The notes under the pieces are model-generated. The model was not told the DNA's origin and did not search any database. It saw only the letters and a list, made by a program, of their open reading frames with translations. Shown here one piece after another: positions 11,846-21,535 of a stretch of 64,000 bases of DNA. Every line of letters starts with the position of its first letter. Position 1 is the stretch's first letter. The stretch comes from Eutypa lata (Eukaryota; Ascomycota; Sordariomycetes; Xylariales; Diatrypaceae), in contig JAKULF010000013.1 of NCBI GenBank assembly GCA_022661535.1, positions 806,001-870,000 on the forward strand. The letters run 5' to 3'. The translations under genes and the position numbers were made by a program.

Positions 11846-12548
11846 TCAACCAGTCAACTGTTCAATCCAAGCGTCGAACTGGTCAGATTTGGCGGCTGCC
11901 AAGTCTAAGGTGAAGATGCCGTGCTCCGAGTGGATGCCGATGGGCGACCAGGGATCGGACGGATCAACCGGAGGCGTTGCCGATGCCGCGAAGGCGAAGC
12001 TTGCCGCCGTGGCCCCGGGATCGAGGGACTCTCTAGCACCACCGTTGTGGGTCCACGTGCTACATCCTTGACACAACGTGGTCAGAGTCCAGTGGGTTGC
12101 ATTTACGGTAGATCCCTTAAGCACGGTGTGCATCGCTGGATCGTATATCTCGGGCTGAACATGAGCACTGAGGTAAAGCGTTAGTTGTCTCGTAACCTAA
12201 GTAACGCTCGGAATCTGTTACTCACGTTGCGAAGCGCGCCGCCGGAAGGGTGCTATTCCCGTTTGCCCAGCCGAGCGAGATAGGGTTGTACAACATGCCG
12301 CCGCCCCAGGCGATTCCTGCCCATCCGACTGTCTTCGGTGCAACCACTTGAAGAAGAACATCAAAAGGTCCTTCCTCTACGGCGGGGATGGCGATTCGCC
12401 AAGTGATGGGAGCTACTCCGATAGTGACTTCAGAGTAGCACACGCCGGTAGGTTCATCGCAATATTGAGCGGTTGCAGAGACAGGAGCCGCAGCACTACT
12501 AGCAGCAAGCGCAGCCACGACGGTGGCGAGCCGAGTAATGAGACCCAT
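11846..12548 (-). CDS. Secreted AA8-type cytochrome (cellobiose dehydrogenase cytochrome domain only)
   Basis: Exons 12226-12548 and 11846-12167 with a 58-bp intron (GTGAGT donor, CTAACG branch, CTCAG acceptor) give 214 residues. A signal peptide covers ~1-25. The rest matches the heme-b cytochrome domain of cellobiose dehydrogenase: WRIAIP, GWAGIAWGGGM, GWANG and a C-terminal IGIHSEHGIF. Met85 of GGGM is the expected axial heme ligand, and His187 (or His190) is the likely second. In the family this domain passes electrons to lytic polysaccharide monooxygenases. Here no flavin dehydrogenase domain or cellulose-binding module follows, so it is a stand-alone cytochrome that needs another electron source. 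A TATATATA element lies ~100 bp upstream. Confidence 0.85.
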
Positions 12549-13472
12549 CGTACGTTTGTTTGTTAGCGAAAGTGAAATTACGACGTATGGCCTACGTGGG
12601 CGTACTTAGGCTACTTCCAGCCCTTCCAGTAGTGTAGGCAGAAGACGTCTTATATATATCTTAAATATCGTCACGGCGACCACCCCCCCCCCCTTTGCTA
12701 CTGCTGCCTACCGAATATCAACTCTTCATCCTTCGCTCTGCCTCATTATTAACCGCCGTTGCGTCGTTGTTGTTTCCTCGCCTACCCGAATAGGGAAATC
12801 GGCAGTTGTCGTTTCCATGAGCCCGCGGAGCGTGGTCGGGAGCGAACCATGTTTGCGGTAATGAAAAGGAGCAAATTACCCGCACGTTGATTGGCCCCCA
12901 CACGCGCATGCAATGGTAAGACGCACCCCGCCCTTCTGGATCCGCGTGGTTCCATCCATTTAGATTGAGGCGGCTGAAGTCAGGAACAGGGCAGGCGGGG
13001 CGGGGGCTTCAATGCCAAAAGTGACGGTTTAATCTAGATTTGGGTATTAAGACGACGGAGGATGGCTGGAACCATGATGTGATGTGATATGATGCATGAC
13101 CATGGACATCCTGGTCCCCCGCATGCTTTTTCTGGTTTTTGGGGAACTCCGCCGATCCGTGATTTGTTTTGGGGTTAGCATAATTGGAATCACATTGACG
13201 TTTAAGTTGTGTAATAAAACGGTTAAAGAGGCTCCCCAGCATTATTGTTCCTCAAGGTACTTTGTGATGTTCTCCTAATCATGACGTTTACAAGTATGTT
13301 ACTGGTATATAAACCGCTAGAGGTGTCAGAACGCAGTACGACAGTTCGAAACATCTCATTATATACATTCTTCTTCTTCTTCTTTCGTTTTGATAATTGA
13401 AATGGTGTAGTCGGCAATAATAATTATATTGTGATGCTTATCCGACTAGGTAGGATTTATAGGTGTTGAAGA
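12549..13472. other. Intergenic promoter region
   Basis: About 0.9 kb holding the AA8 promoter, a C11 run near 12683-12693 and a short TTC-rich stretch near 13370. No gene was recognised. Confidence 0.55.
12651..12658 (-). promoter_or_regulatory. TATA element of the AA8 gene
   Basis: TATATATA sits 102 bp upstream of the minus-strand ATG at 12548, in the right place for a core promoter. Confidence 0.4.
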
Positions 13473-14531
13473 TTATACTGGGTTTCCAGCTAAGGAGTAG
13501 ATATACGGATTTGAGATGTTATTGCCTACCAACCAACTCATTAACTTCAGTGCTGCCTTTTTTCCTTTAGCCCCGCCTCCATATGTAACATCAGCAACGC
13601 CCTTGCGGTCGTAGAATTCTAGTCTGTCCTCCTTGTTGCCAATACGCTCCAGCCTGGTGGCCCAACATTGCTTGTGGTTGTCAAACTCGTCATTCGCTGG
13701 CGGCATGCCAAAGGCAATCGTTAATCGATAAAGCAAGAGCTGGGGCGATATACAATCGGAGAAGGGCATGGAACCGGCAGGTAAACCTTCATCGCTGCCG
13801 TATATTTCAGCCTTAAACTCCCCGGTAGCGACATCAAGCCCCTCCCTCCACCCATGTAGATTAAGAGGTCCCCAGTCCTCTGTAGAGCAATATCTCCATC
13901 GCCTCTGAAAGCTTTCTTTGACCTTGATTGCATCATGGTGTACAATGTCAATAGGTTCACCAGGTTTCCGAAGATTGCCGTAAGCATCAAACACAGGTTT
14001 AATGACATCACCTCCTAATAGTTGCTGGTCTGCGAGTGGAACGCGTGCTATTCTATCCTTCAAGATTTCGAAGTCCCACTCAATGCCTTTAAGTCGTTTG
14101 ATTTCTGTGTAAATTTGGGCAAATAGCTCCCGCTCATTGTCAATGATAGCATTGATGCTGGCTGCAGAGGTGAGTCCAGTTGCAAGCGCTTCTGTCATTC
14201 GCATGATGCCTGTACTTTTCGCGTCCAGATTCTCAAGACCCCATTTGTAATCATCTTTTCTACCAGCATCCCAGACACACTTGCTCCTCTTCAATTCCCC
14301 CAGTATCCTCATCAAGTTCTCATTCATTCCCCCTCTTGGATATCCGTTATCTGCACCCTTGCCATTCTGCGCGCTTCCTTCAGGTGGCCAAGAAATTTGC
14401 GAACTATTTTGATCTCCAGTGTTTCTACTGTCAGGGTGAACCTGCGTTGCGTCTTCTTTTCTGTTTACTCCTAGGTGTTTTTCACTTGGAGTAGACGGAT
14501 GCTCCGTCTTTAAGCCCGATTGCAATGGCAT
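13473..14531 (-). CDS. Hypothetical protein of 352 residues, intronless
   Basis: A single ATG-started frame of 352 codons. I do not recognise a named domain. The first ~65 residues are hydrophilic and Ser/Pro/Gln-rich, probably disordered. Residues ~75-170 look helical, and the region from ~180 to the end is mixed alpha/beta, with a C-terminal motif of the type WATRLERI ... LEFYDRKG ... LMSWLVGN. I recall similar C-terminal segments in uncharacterised proteins of other Sordariomycetes, but cannot check this. There is no signal peptide or membrane segment. The gene stands alone between two intergenic stretches of about 1 kb. Confidence 0.7.
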   Translation of the reverse strand: MPLQSGLKTEHPSTPSEKHLGVNRKEDATQVHPDSRNTGDQNSSQISWPPEGSAQNGKGADNGYPRGGMNENLMRILGELKRSKCVWDAGRKDDYKWGLENLDAKSTGIMRMTEALATGLTSAASINAIIDNERELFAQIYTEIKRLKGIEWDFEILKDRIARVPLADQQLLGGDVIKPVFDAYGNLRKPGEPIDIVHHDAIKVKESFQRRWRYCSTEDWGPLNLHGWREGLDVATGEFKAEIYGSDEGLPAGSMPFSDCISPQLLLYRLTIAFGMPPANDEFDNHKQCWATRLERIGNKEDRLEFYDRKGVADVTYGGGAKGKKAALKLMSWLVGNNISNPYIYSLAGNPV

Positions 14532-15567
14532 ACTGGAGGATTAATATGGTGAGTAGGGTCATTGGTCAAGAAAGCTTTGACTGGCATTTGAAGAATTTGG
14601 TCCTGTAGGGCGTGTTTCTAGAGGATAAATATTAAGTACTCAGTCTCTTTGTTCGCTTGTCACAACGCTGGGGTCTGTGCGATTAGATGTACCAGGTTGC
14701 GGTTCTGCATTGTGAAAAAGCCATAACATATGCTATTGGGTTAGGATTCCATTGTCCATTCTCGGTGATATCGGGGTTTAACCCACCAATAATCATATAA
14801 AACGAAAGCCATAAAGATCTCAAGCATTGCCGTATGCCCAAGAACTTTCTAGACGATTTAAACCTATTAGCACCGCCGTTTGTTTTAACGTGATTCCAAA
14901 CCTGCTTTCAAATGCATAATAGTAAGCGTTTTAAAATAAGAAAATGATACCCGTATGCAGCAAGTGGTAATGCTAGGAGTATTAAAAGAAAAGAAGAAGA
15001 GAGAAAAAAGGGGGGGGGGGGGTTACAAGACAGGAGACAGGACCGATGATGGTCGGCAACTGATAATAACAACAAAGAGTTATTCGCTAGGGAGACACGG
15101 TGTAGTAGTGCAATTGATAAGACACATATGTATATTCCTCTTTTAACATTAATTTCATTTCACATGATATGTACATTTTCACATCGGCCGAATGATACTT
15201 AAAAGTTCGTCTAATATATCCGCCGTTTATCGTCATGCTTTATCTATGTAAATTTCAACTTCCTTCAACTAAATTAATCTTACAAATCCATCCTGATTTC
15301 GTGGGTTTCTCTATAATAAAGGCTAGCCGGTGATAAAACCACATTAAATTCTATAAACCCTAGAGGTAGGAGATCCTTGCCAGCCCTACGAGATTTATAA
15401 TCAGGGGGGTGAACATTCCAGTCACGTTCAGCCACGGCTCGCTGCTTCGCCACACACAATTTATTGTGTACTTGTACTACATAACTCAGACCAACATCAT
15501 CTCTCCATTCATTCCACCTGATTTAACCTACATTCCTAATAATTTTCTTTTTAAATATGACGTTTGA
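14532..15567. other. Divergent intergenic region
   Basis: About 1 kb between two divergently transcribed genes, so it should carry both promoters. It includes a G13 run at 15010-15022 within an A/G-rich stretch. No other feature is visible. Confidence 0.55.
15010..15022 (+). repeat. G homopolymer (13)
   Basis: Thirteen consecutive G follow an A-rich run. The exact length is prone to sequencing error. Confidence 0.8.
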
Positions 15568-17436
15568 ATGATCCAGACTAAACCACAACGCTTTAGCATA
15601 CCATCCCAAACCATGTCTGGACTCGGATCGCTCCCACGGGAGCTCTTTGATAACGTTCTTGGCAGGTTGGGACAGGATGGAATCACCCGGTTGATGTCAT
15701 GCAACAGCAGTCTTCAAAAACTATTGGAACCATTTCTGTACAGTAACAAGGCTGTTCAGAATAAAGCAATGGATTGGGCTTGTCGTGAGGGACAGCTTAG
15801 TACCATTCGTCTGGCTGTCACATATGGAGCATCAGTCGACTTGATTCAGGGCCATCACAGCACCAGCACAATTAACATAGCCGCCAAGAAACATCGCGGT
15901 GAAGCCATCAGACTCTTAATCGAACTCGGCGCTTGCGTCGTAAGTCCTGAGATGGGCACACGTGACAGAAACAAAGGCCTCGTTGAATTTAGACGCATGA
16001 TTCGCCACCTGTGCTCTCCCCATATGGATCCCGAAGAGAGCGAAAGCTTAATCCAGTTGCTCTATGACCATGCCATCGACGAACGCTGTCGGAAGGTTGA
16101 GCAGGGCCCCGACACCGCCTTGCCTTTGATTACTCTCATCATGTCCCGTTCCGGAACGCCATTTGACCTGATACGGCGCCTCCTCGATGAGGGCGTGGAC
16201 ATTAATAAGCCGCGACCCTATCAGTACCGAGACGCGTTGACTCCGCTCTCTGCCGCCATTCTCGCCAACTCCATGTCAGTATTCCGTCTTCTTCGCGACA
16301 GGGGTGCCGATATCCATGGCGTGGATGTGGAATATCTCCCCAGGAAAGGATTACACATCCCCATCTTCGCGGCAGCCAAGACAATGGCTGTCGAAGATCA
16401 CGGTAGAGTTATGATGCAGCTGTGTGTAGACAATGGAGCGGATATCAACAACCGCCTCGCTGTCATGCTTCGGGAAAATTGGTACTGGAGACCTGGCCCA
16501 ATTAACCACACTTCTTATTGCTACATCACACCATTACTAGTATTTTTGGACTCAGTCGACTCGTTCAAGTCTTTTCATCGTCCAAACCCAGTTAAACAAC
16601 TTACTTGGTTACTTGTGCATGGTGCTCGTCTTCCTAGCGATGACCACATCTCAATGTTTTCGCTACCAAAACGCCATGGTTGCATTTACTACGGGGCACC
16701 TACAGCCATCGATCTGCTCATCGACAAGTGGGGCCTGCAGAAGTTTTCAGAGCCCAGGTTTACCGAGATGATCACACTTCTCGCGGATCAAGGTATATCG
16801 CGTGACCACGTGGGTCGCTTGCTGATCAAGCATAGGCCTGTCCGAAACTCAACATGCATTTACACCAGAGAAAACAAGAAGATAGACTCTGGACGAGAGG
16901 TTCTGACTTCAATCCTCTTGGAAAGCCTCGACATCTACAGCTATACTGACATGCTGACTATTGTCATCATGAGTGCCTGGAATTACTATATCCCTTGTGA
17001 CTGCATTTCCGGATCCTCGACACCACCGCGCAAACCGTGGCATGAAGCAATCGAGCCGATACTGGAACAAGGTGCAGATATCAATGCTAGGGTGTTAGGT
17101 AGGGAAGAAGGCGGTCATACGGCTCTGCACGAGCTCTGTGGCCAAATGAATAAGATAGAACGGTCGCGAGTCGAATCGAAGCCCTTCGCCAATATTATGG
17201 ATGCTGTGGAACATTTGCAGCGTGAAATCTTCCTCGAATTCCTCATTGAGAAGGGTGCCGATCCCACGATATCCGTAGGCATTACAGGTGACTCTGCACT
17301 AGATGTCCTCGTGGCAGACTTGGATCAGTTTCAGATTGAAGATGCAAAAGAATCTATACAGAGCCTCGCCACTGAACTACGGGAAGCATACGAGGATGTT
17401 GTTGCGACGCGCAGGGGGGCCGTGGCTGTTAGGTAA
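15568..17436 (+). CDS. F-box and ankyrin-repeat protein
   Basis: One exon of 622 codons. Residues ~20-60 form an F-box-like motif (LPRELFDNVLGRL ... LLEPFLY). The rest contains degenerate ankyrin repeats, recognisable by GASVDL, IRLLIELGA, RRLLDEGVDIN, FRLLRDRGADI, DNGADINN and FLIEKGADPT, with a long less regular region between ~300 and 500. Proteins of this layout are common and fast-evolving in filamentous fungi. The F-box suggests recruitment of an ankyrin-bound client to an SCF ubiquitin ligase, but no client is known. ATG 15568 opens the frame; a second in-frame ATG 15 codons on (MSGLGSLPREL) is nearer the F-box and could be the true start. Confidence 0.8.
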   Translation: MIQTKPQRFSIPSQTMSGLGSLPRELFDNVLGRLGQDGITRLMSCNSSLQKLLEPFLYSNKAVQNKAMDWACREGQLSTIRLAVTYGASVDLIQGHHSTSTINIAAKKHRGEAIRLLIELGACVVSPEMGTRDRNKGLVEFRRMIRHLCSPHMDPEESESLIQLLYDHAIDERCRKVEQGPDTALPLITLIMSRSGTPFDLIRRLLDEGVDINKPRPYQYRDALTPLSAAILANSMSVFRLLRDRGADIHGVDVEYLPRKGLHIPIFAAAKTMAVEDHGRVMMQLCVDNGADINNRLAVMLRENWYWRPGPINHTSYCYITPLLVFLDSVDSFKSFHRPNPVKQLTWLLVHGARLPSDDHISMFSLPKRHGCIYYGAPTAIDLLIDKWGLQKFSEPRFTEMITLLADQGISRDHVGRLLIKHRPVRNSTCIYTRENKKIDSGREVLTSILLESLDIYSYTDMLTIVIMSAWNYYIPCDCISGSSTPPRKPWHEAIEPILEQGADINARVLGREEGGHTALHELCGQMNKIERSRVESKPFANIMDAVEHLQREIFLEFLIEKGADPTISVGITGDSALDVLVADLDQFQIEDAKESIQSLATELREAYEDVVATRRGAVAVR

Positions 17437-18731
17437 ACGCAGCTTGTTTGTAAGTCACTTTCTCATACCATAATAAAGTTCTAAATTTAAAAATGAGTCG
17501 CTCACATGATTATAATTAGAGACTGTTCAATAGATGAGAATAGATTGTGTTGACGGCTGATCAACAAGTATTATGCATGAAAGAAACACGGGTTAAACCC
17601 CGAAAAGGTGAAAAGAGTAGAGCGCAAGGCTTCACACTTTGACACCTACCTACCTGTCCCAAAACCACACTAACATTATCCTTTCCCACCCGGTATAATC
17701 AAGTGCACGAAGTCGGAAGTAAGGTCTTTCGTTGCCGGCCTAATAGTACCAACTACCCTCTGATGAGAATTGTTTCTCTACAGCCTTATTCAGGCCAGCC
17801 GTTGGTGTAAAGCTTTGGCCTCGATACCTATGTGGTCTTGGCTGCATTGGTCGTACATGTCCTTCCTGTCCGTGTCGGGCCAGTCATATGTTCCAAGTAG
17901 TATTGCTTGCAAGAAGATGAACAACAAGACTGGCTTTCTGCATGACCTTAAGTCACACAGGAATGGGGTAAGCTGAGACTCTAGGCTATTTTAGCCTCGA
18001 TGATGCTGCAAGTTGATCGGAGGACTGTCTGAAAGGGGGCCACATATAGGCCAGGCAACTAACTGCATTATTTGTGACACGTCCCCTCCCGCATTTCATG
18101 TAACAGTGAAGAAAACACGGCCCGGGCAAGCATAACTTGTGAATTAAAACAGACTCCTGCATCTGGGGTTGCAATCGAGTCCAACGAAGCCACGCACGGT
18201 CGTGACTCGCGAGGAGGCACAGTTGCCTGCAGTAATAACGGTAATGAGGCACAGGGTTGCATTCGAATGCACGTTGTTTTCCGGACCAACACCTCAGCTC
18301 AGGATCAATCCAATTATCGAGCTACTATGGTGAGGGGGTCGCGAGGCTGCGGATGCTGCAGACTTGACACAGACAAGGGCCATAGAACGGGTCCAATGAC
18401 AACCACGGGAGTCGACAGCAGTTCCACTTTATTGCGCCCAACTGCATACTTCACTGCAGATGAGGAGAGCTGTAACGTGCATGGCTATAATTCAGCCCCC
18501 CCAGGTCATATAAGTGGTAGGCAGGATGGTTCCCTTACCCGAGGAGCTGTGATCTTCCCAGAGATTTTCTCGTTCTTTTCCCCATAGCCACTCTCATATC
18601 ATGCAAGGAAATTTAACCACTTAGACCTGACTGTCGTGAGGTCTTGAGCCTATTATTATTATTATTATTTCGTCTCTGCCCTCGTTTATACTATAGCTTC
18701 TCCTATCAGCAAGAGACAAACAGACAGCAGC
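17437..18731. other. Intergenic region upstream of the lectin-like gene
   Basis: About 1.3 kb. It contains a CTACCTACCTGT cluster near 17645 and an (ATT)n microsatellite near 18650. Short frames on both strands show no family resemblance. The last ~100 bp are the probable promoter and leader of the downstream gene. Confidence 0.55.
18650..18669 (+). repeat. (ATT)n microsatellite
   Basis: About six ATT units in tandem, roughly 65 bp upstream of the lectin-like gene start. Confidence 0.85.
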
Positions 18732-20583
18732 ATGCTGCTCACGCTCACATGGCTGGGGTTTCTCCGAACTTTCGTTTGGTTGTTGTTGTCTGGAAGCGGC
18801 CACAGCCGGTCGATGTCAACGTGGTATACGGGGCTTGGGGCTCCGCAGCTTGCCATGTATGACAATTCCACCGGAAAGATATTCTACAGCCTATGTAACA
18901 GCAATAGCACGCCTATTTTCCCTGCAAACGACACAGCCGCTTTCCACCTGGATATTCCTCCTGCGAATAATTCCAGCATTGCCGGTACTGGCTATGAGTC
19001 TGATGGACATAATGTGGTGAGAAACTACCTGATCTCTGATTTAATCACCATCCCTAAAGTCATATGAAATGAAATATAACTGAACAGAGGTCCTTGGAAC
19101 TAGGCTGCCCTTCATTATATAGCATCAAGTGGAGGCATCGTCCAGGCGTTGTTCACTTGTGATGATACCGGCCATTACGTGTCGAGTCCGAATCAAGCTT
19201 GGATCGTGTCTAATGACATCGAACCAGCCATCGACCCCCGACTAGACACCGATCTGGCGGCTCTCAATCTCGGGGAGTCTGCCGGATACCGTATATATTA
19301 TCGGGACCAGAACGGCAGCGTTTCGATATTGCAATACACAGGGAGATCTGACACCAGTGAAGGTCACTGGGGCTATGGCTACCACGTCACTCAGGAGCAA
19401 CATCTGGGCGCGTCTATGAAAGCCGGCTTTGTAAATGCCGACCGCATAACCGTGGTTACTAGTCTCGTCGATATAGCTTCTGCTTCCTTAAATTTTAGCA
19501 TCCAGGTCTGCACCTCGCGGGACAATGATTGGCTTCTGAGTAAGTGTTGGGAGCAGCCACGGGCCTTGGTATGGGAAGGGGGGGAGTGAGAGAAAATGGT
19601 TGGATAACTGACATCTTCTAATAGCATCCTTTCCACGTCGGTCTTATGATGCGAATAAGTTTTATGACGAGCTCGAGGATAAAGACGATGATGAGGACAT
19701 AGTTTACCCAGAAGCGAGTAACAACACCTTGGTCGGCGATATTGCGTACAATTTCACGGGAGACCGACCATTCGACTCGTACAACGGCAACCAGACCCAG
19801 CTCGGTCTCGCATTTGACGCCTCAGCCAGCCGCAGCATCTTCTATATCGGCGACGACTCAGCGCTGTATCAGCTGAAGGAAAACAGTAACTACAATGACA
19901 CGTTTAGGACAGTCCAGGCACCCGGTAGCAGCGACGACAACACAGCCCAATTTTGGCCACGCGCCGACATTCCGCATCCGGACTTCGCCGTGGCGTACAA
20001 CAGCAACCTAGACAAGATCTGGATCTTCTACATGGTCAACGGGAGCATGGTGCAGGTCCACCAATCCTCCGCGGGGGTCTGGGAACCAGCCATCGCGCTG
20101 CCCAAGTTCAACGCAACTGCCGCATCGGAATCTGAGCCCTCCTCAGGAGACGACAATTCCAACAACGATGGCAGCGGCGACGGGGGAGGCGGTTTATCCA
20201 GCAGCGGCAAAACAGGCGTAGGCGTCGGAGTCGGGCTAGGCCTCCCCATCATCGGAGCCCTGATCGCCGCATACACGTTCTGGCACTCGCGGCGGTCGCG
20301 GCAGAACCGCGAGGCGGAATTCGACGCCGTGCGGGAGGCGCACGCAGAAGCGACGAGTCCCGGGGCGGCTACCGCGACGACTTCGTTCCTCGCGCCGTCG
20401 ACGGGATCGCCGGCCCCGGGGTATACTTCGGGGGTGTGGGGAGATGGGGGAGCGGGAGGAGGAGGAGGTGCAGGAGGAGGAGGAGGAGGGGGTTACTGGG
20501 CGAATGGGCAGTGGGTGCAACCGTATTCGGATGTGCAACAGCAACAGATGTTCGCTGGGAAACCGGATGGAAATGGTGGTCTA

Positions 20584-20616
<33 letters not shown>

Positions 20617-20886
20617 GCGATCGATCCCAGATTCAGTCAGTTGTACGTCGGCGGCACACCGCAACCGCAGCCCCCTGTTCATGAGATGCCCCATCAGGAG
20701 CCTACTTTCGAGGTCGCCGGGGATGGCCAGGTGCCGGAGATGCCCGGGTCACAGGCGGTTCCAACCCCGACTCCGGCTCCGGCTCCGGATCCAGCTCCGA
20801 CTCCCGCCCTTTCTCCTGCTCCTCCCACTTCTCCCTCGCACAGGGCTGTCTCTCCGATGCCTGAGACGGACGCCCAGCCGAAGTAA
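18732..20886 (+). CDS. Fucose-lectin-like single-pass membrane protein with low-complexity tail
   Basis: Three exons (18732-19016, 19104-19539, 19625-20886) with introns of 87 and 85 bp and matching phases give 660 residues. A hydrophobic N-terminus (~1-25) acts as signal peptide. The ectodomain has repeated beta-propeller-like segments typical of fungal fucose-specific lectins (GYRIYYRDQNGSV, HYIASSGGIVQ, WIFYMVNGSMVQVHQ) and many N-glycosylation sites. A Ser/Gly/Asp-rich linker leads to one membrane segment at ~438-460 (GLGLPIIGALIAAY), then basic residues and a ~190-residue cytosolic tail with Gly-rich, Gln10 and Pro/Thr/Ala-rich tracts. The layout suggests a cell-surface glycan sensor, which is inference. 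The second exon start was set at 19104 because HYIASSGG continues the propeller motif in phase. Confidence 0.8.
20587..20616 (+). repeat. In-frame CAG repeat encoding poly-Gln
   Basis: Nine CAG units followed by one CAA encode ten glutamines in the cytosolic tail of the lectin-like protein. The length is likely to vary between strains. Confidence 0.9.
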
Positions 20887-21535
20887 TCGTTTCGATAACC
20901 CCGGACAAACTACCCCCATTCGTGAAGTGAGTTCGATGCGATGTACACCATGATGCATTGTTAAGTAGCACGGGGTTGAGACAATTCATAGTAATAAAAA
21001 TGTCGGTATGACCTGTATGGTGTGCGTTAGTCTGCGTGTAAAATGGAGCGCAGGGGTGGGTGCATCTGGAATATGATGCATGGTTAGGTGGTAATAAATA
21101 TATAGAAAAGAATATTGAAACGAAATTCTGCGTCCCAACCTCTCTCTAATAATGACGATAGAGAGTATTAATAGGGAGGGCACCCAGGAAAACTGAAAGG
21201 GTTTGATATCACAAAACCACATGGCACCCAACGCATTGAACAGAAACCACTCAAATGATAAATGATAAACAAGTTGCTCAAGTAAACCATCGCATTGCTC
21301 GCTTGCTCGCTCGCTCATCTGCTTGCTCATCTAAGTAGGTACACAAGTATTCCAACAATGGAGTGAAGGAGGTGGTGGGGGGCATTGCCCGACCATGCAT
21401 GATGCATCCTCTCCCCAGTCACAGTTACCTAGCTGGCTGCTGGCTGGCTAAGTAGCTAATTAGTCATTGCCCCCCTTCCACGTCTAAGTAGCCCCATCTC
21501 ATCTTGACTACCGAGTCTAATCTAATCGAAACGAA
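20887..21535. other. Intergenic, convergent gene ends
   Basis: About 0.65 kb between convergent genes. It contains a GCTTGCTCGCTCGCTC run near 21299-21316 and TAGC/GGCT-type short repeats near 21430-21460. No gene was seen. Confidence 0.55.

Noticed and set aside
19104..19145. Alternative acceptor at 19145 for the lectin-like gene's second exon
   Set aside because: It is also in phase, but it would drop the ALHYIASSGGIVQ segment, which reads as a normal propeller strand.
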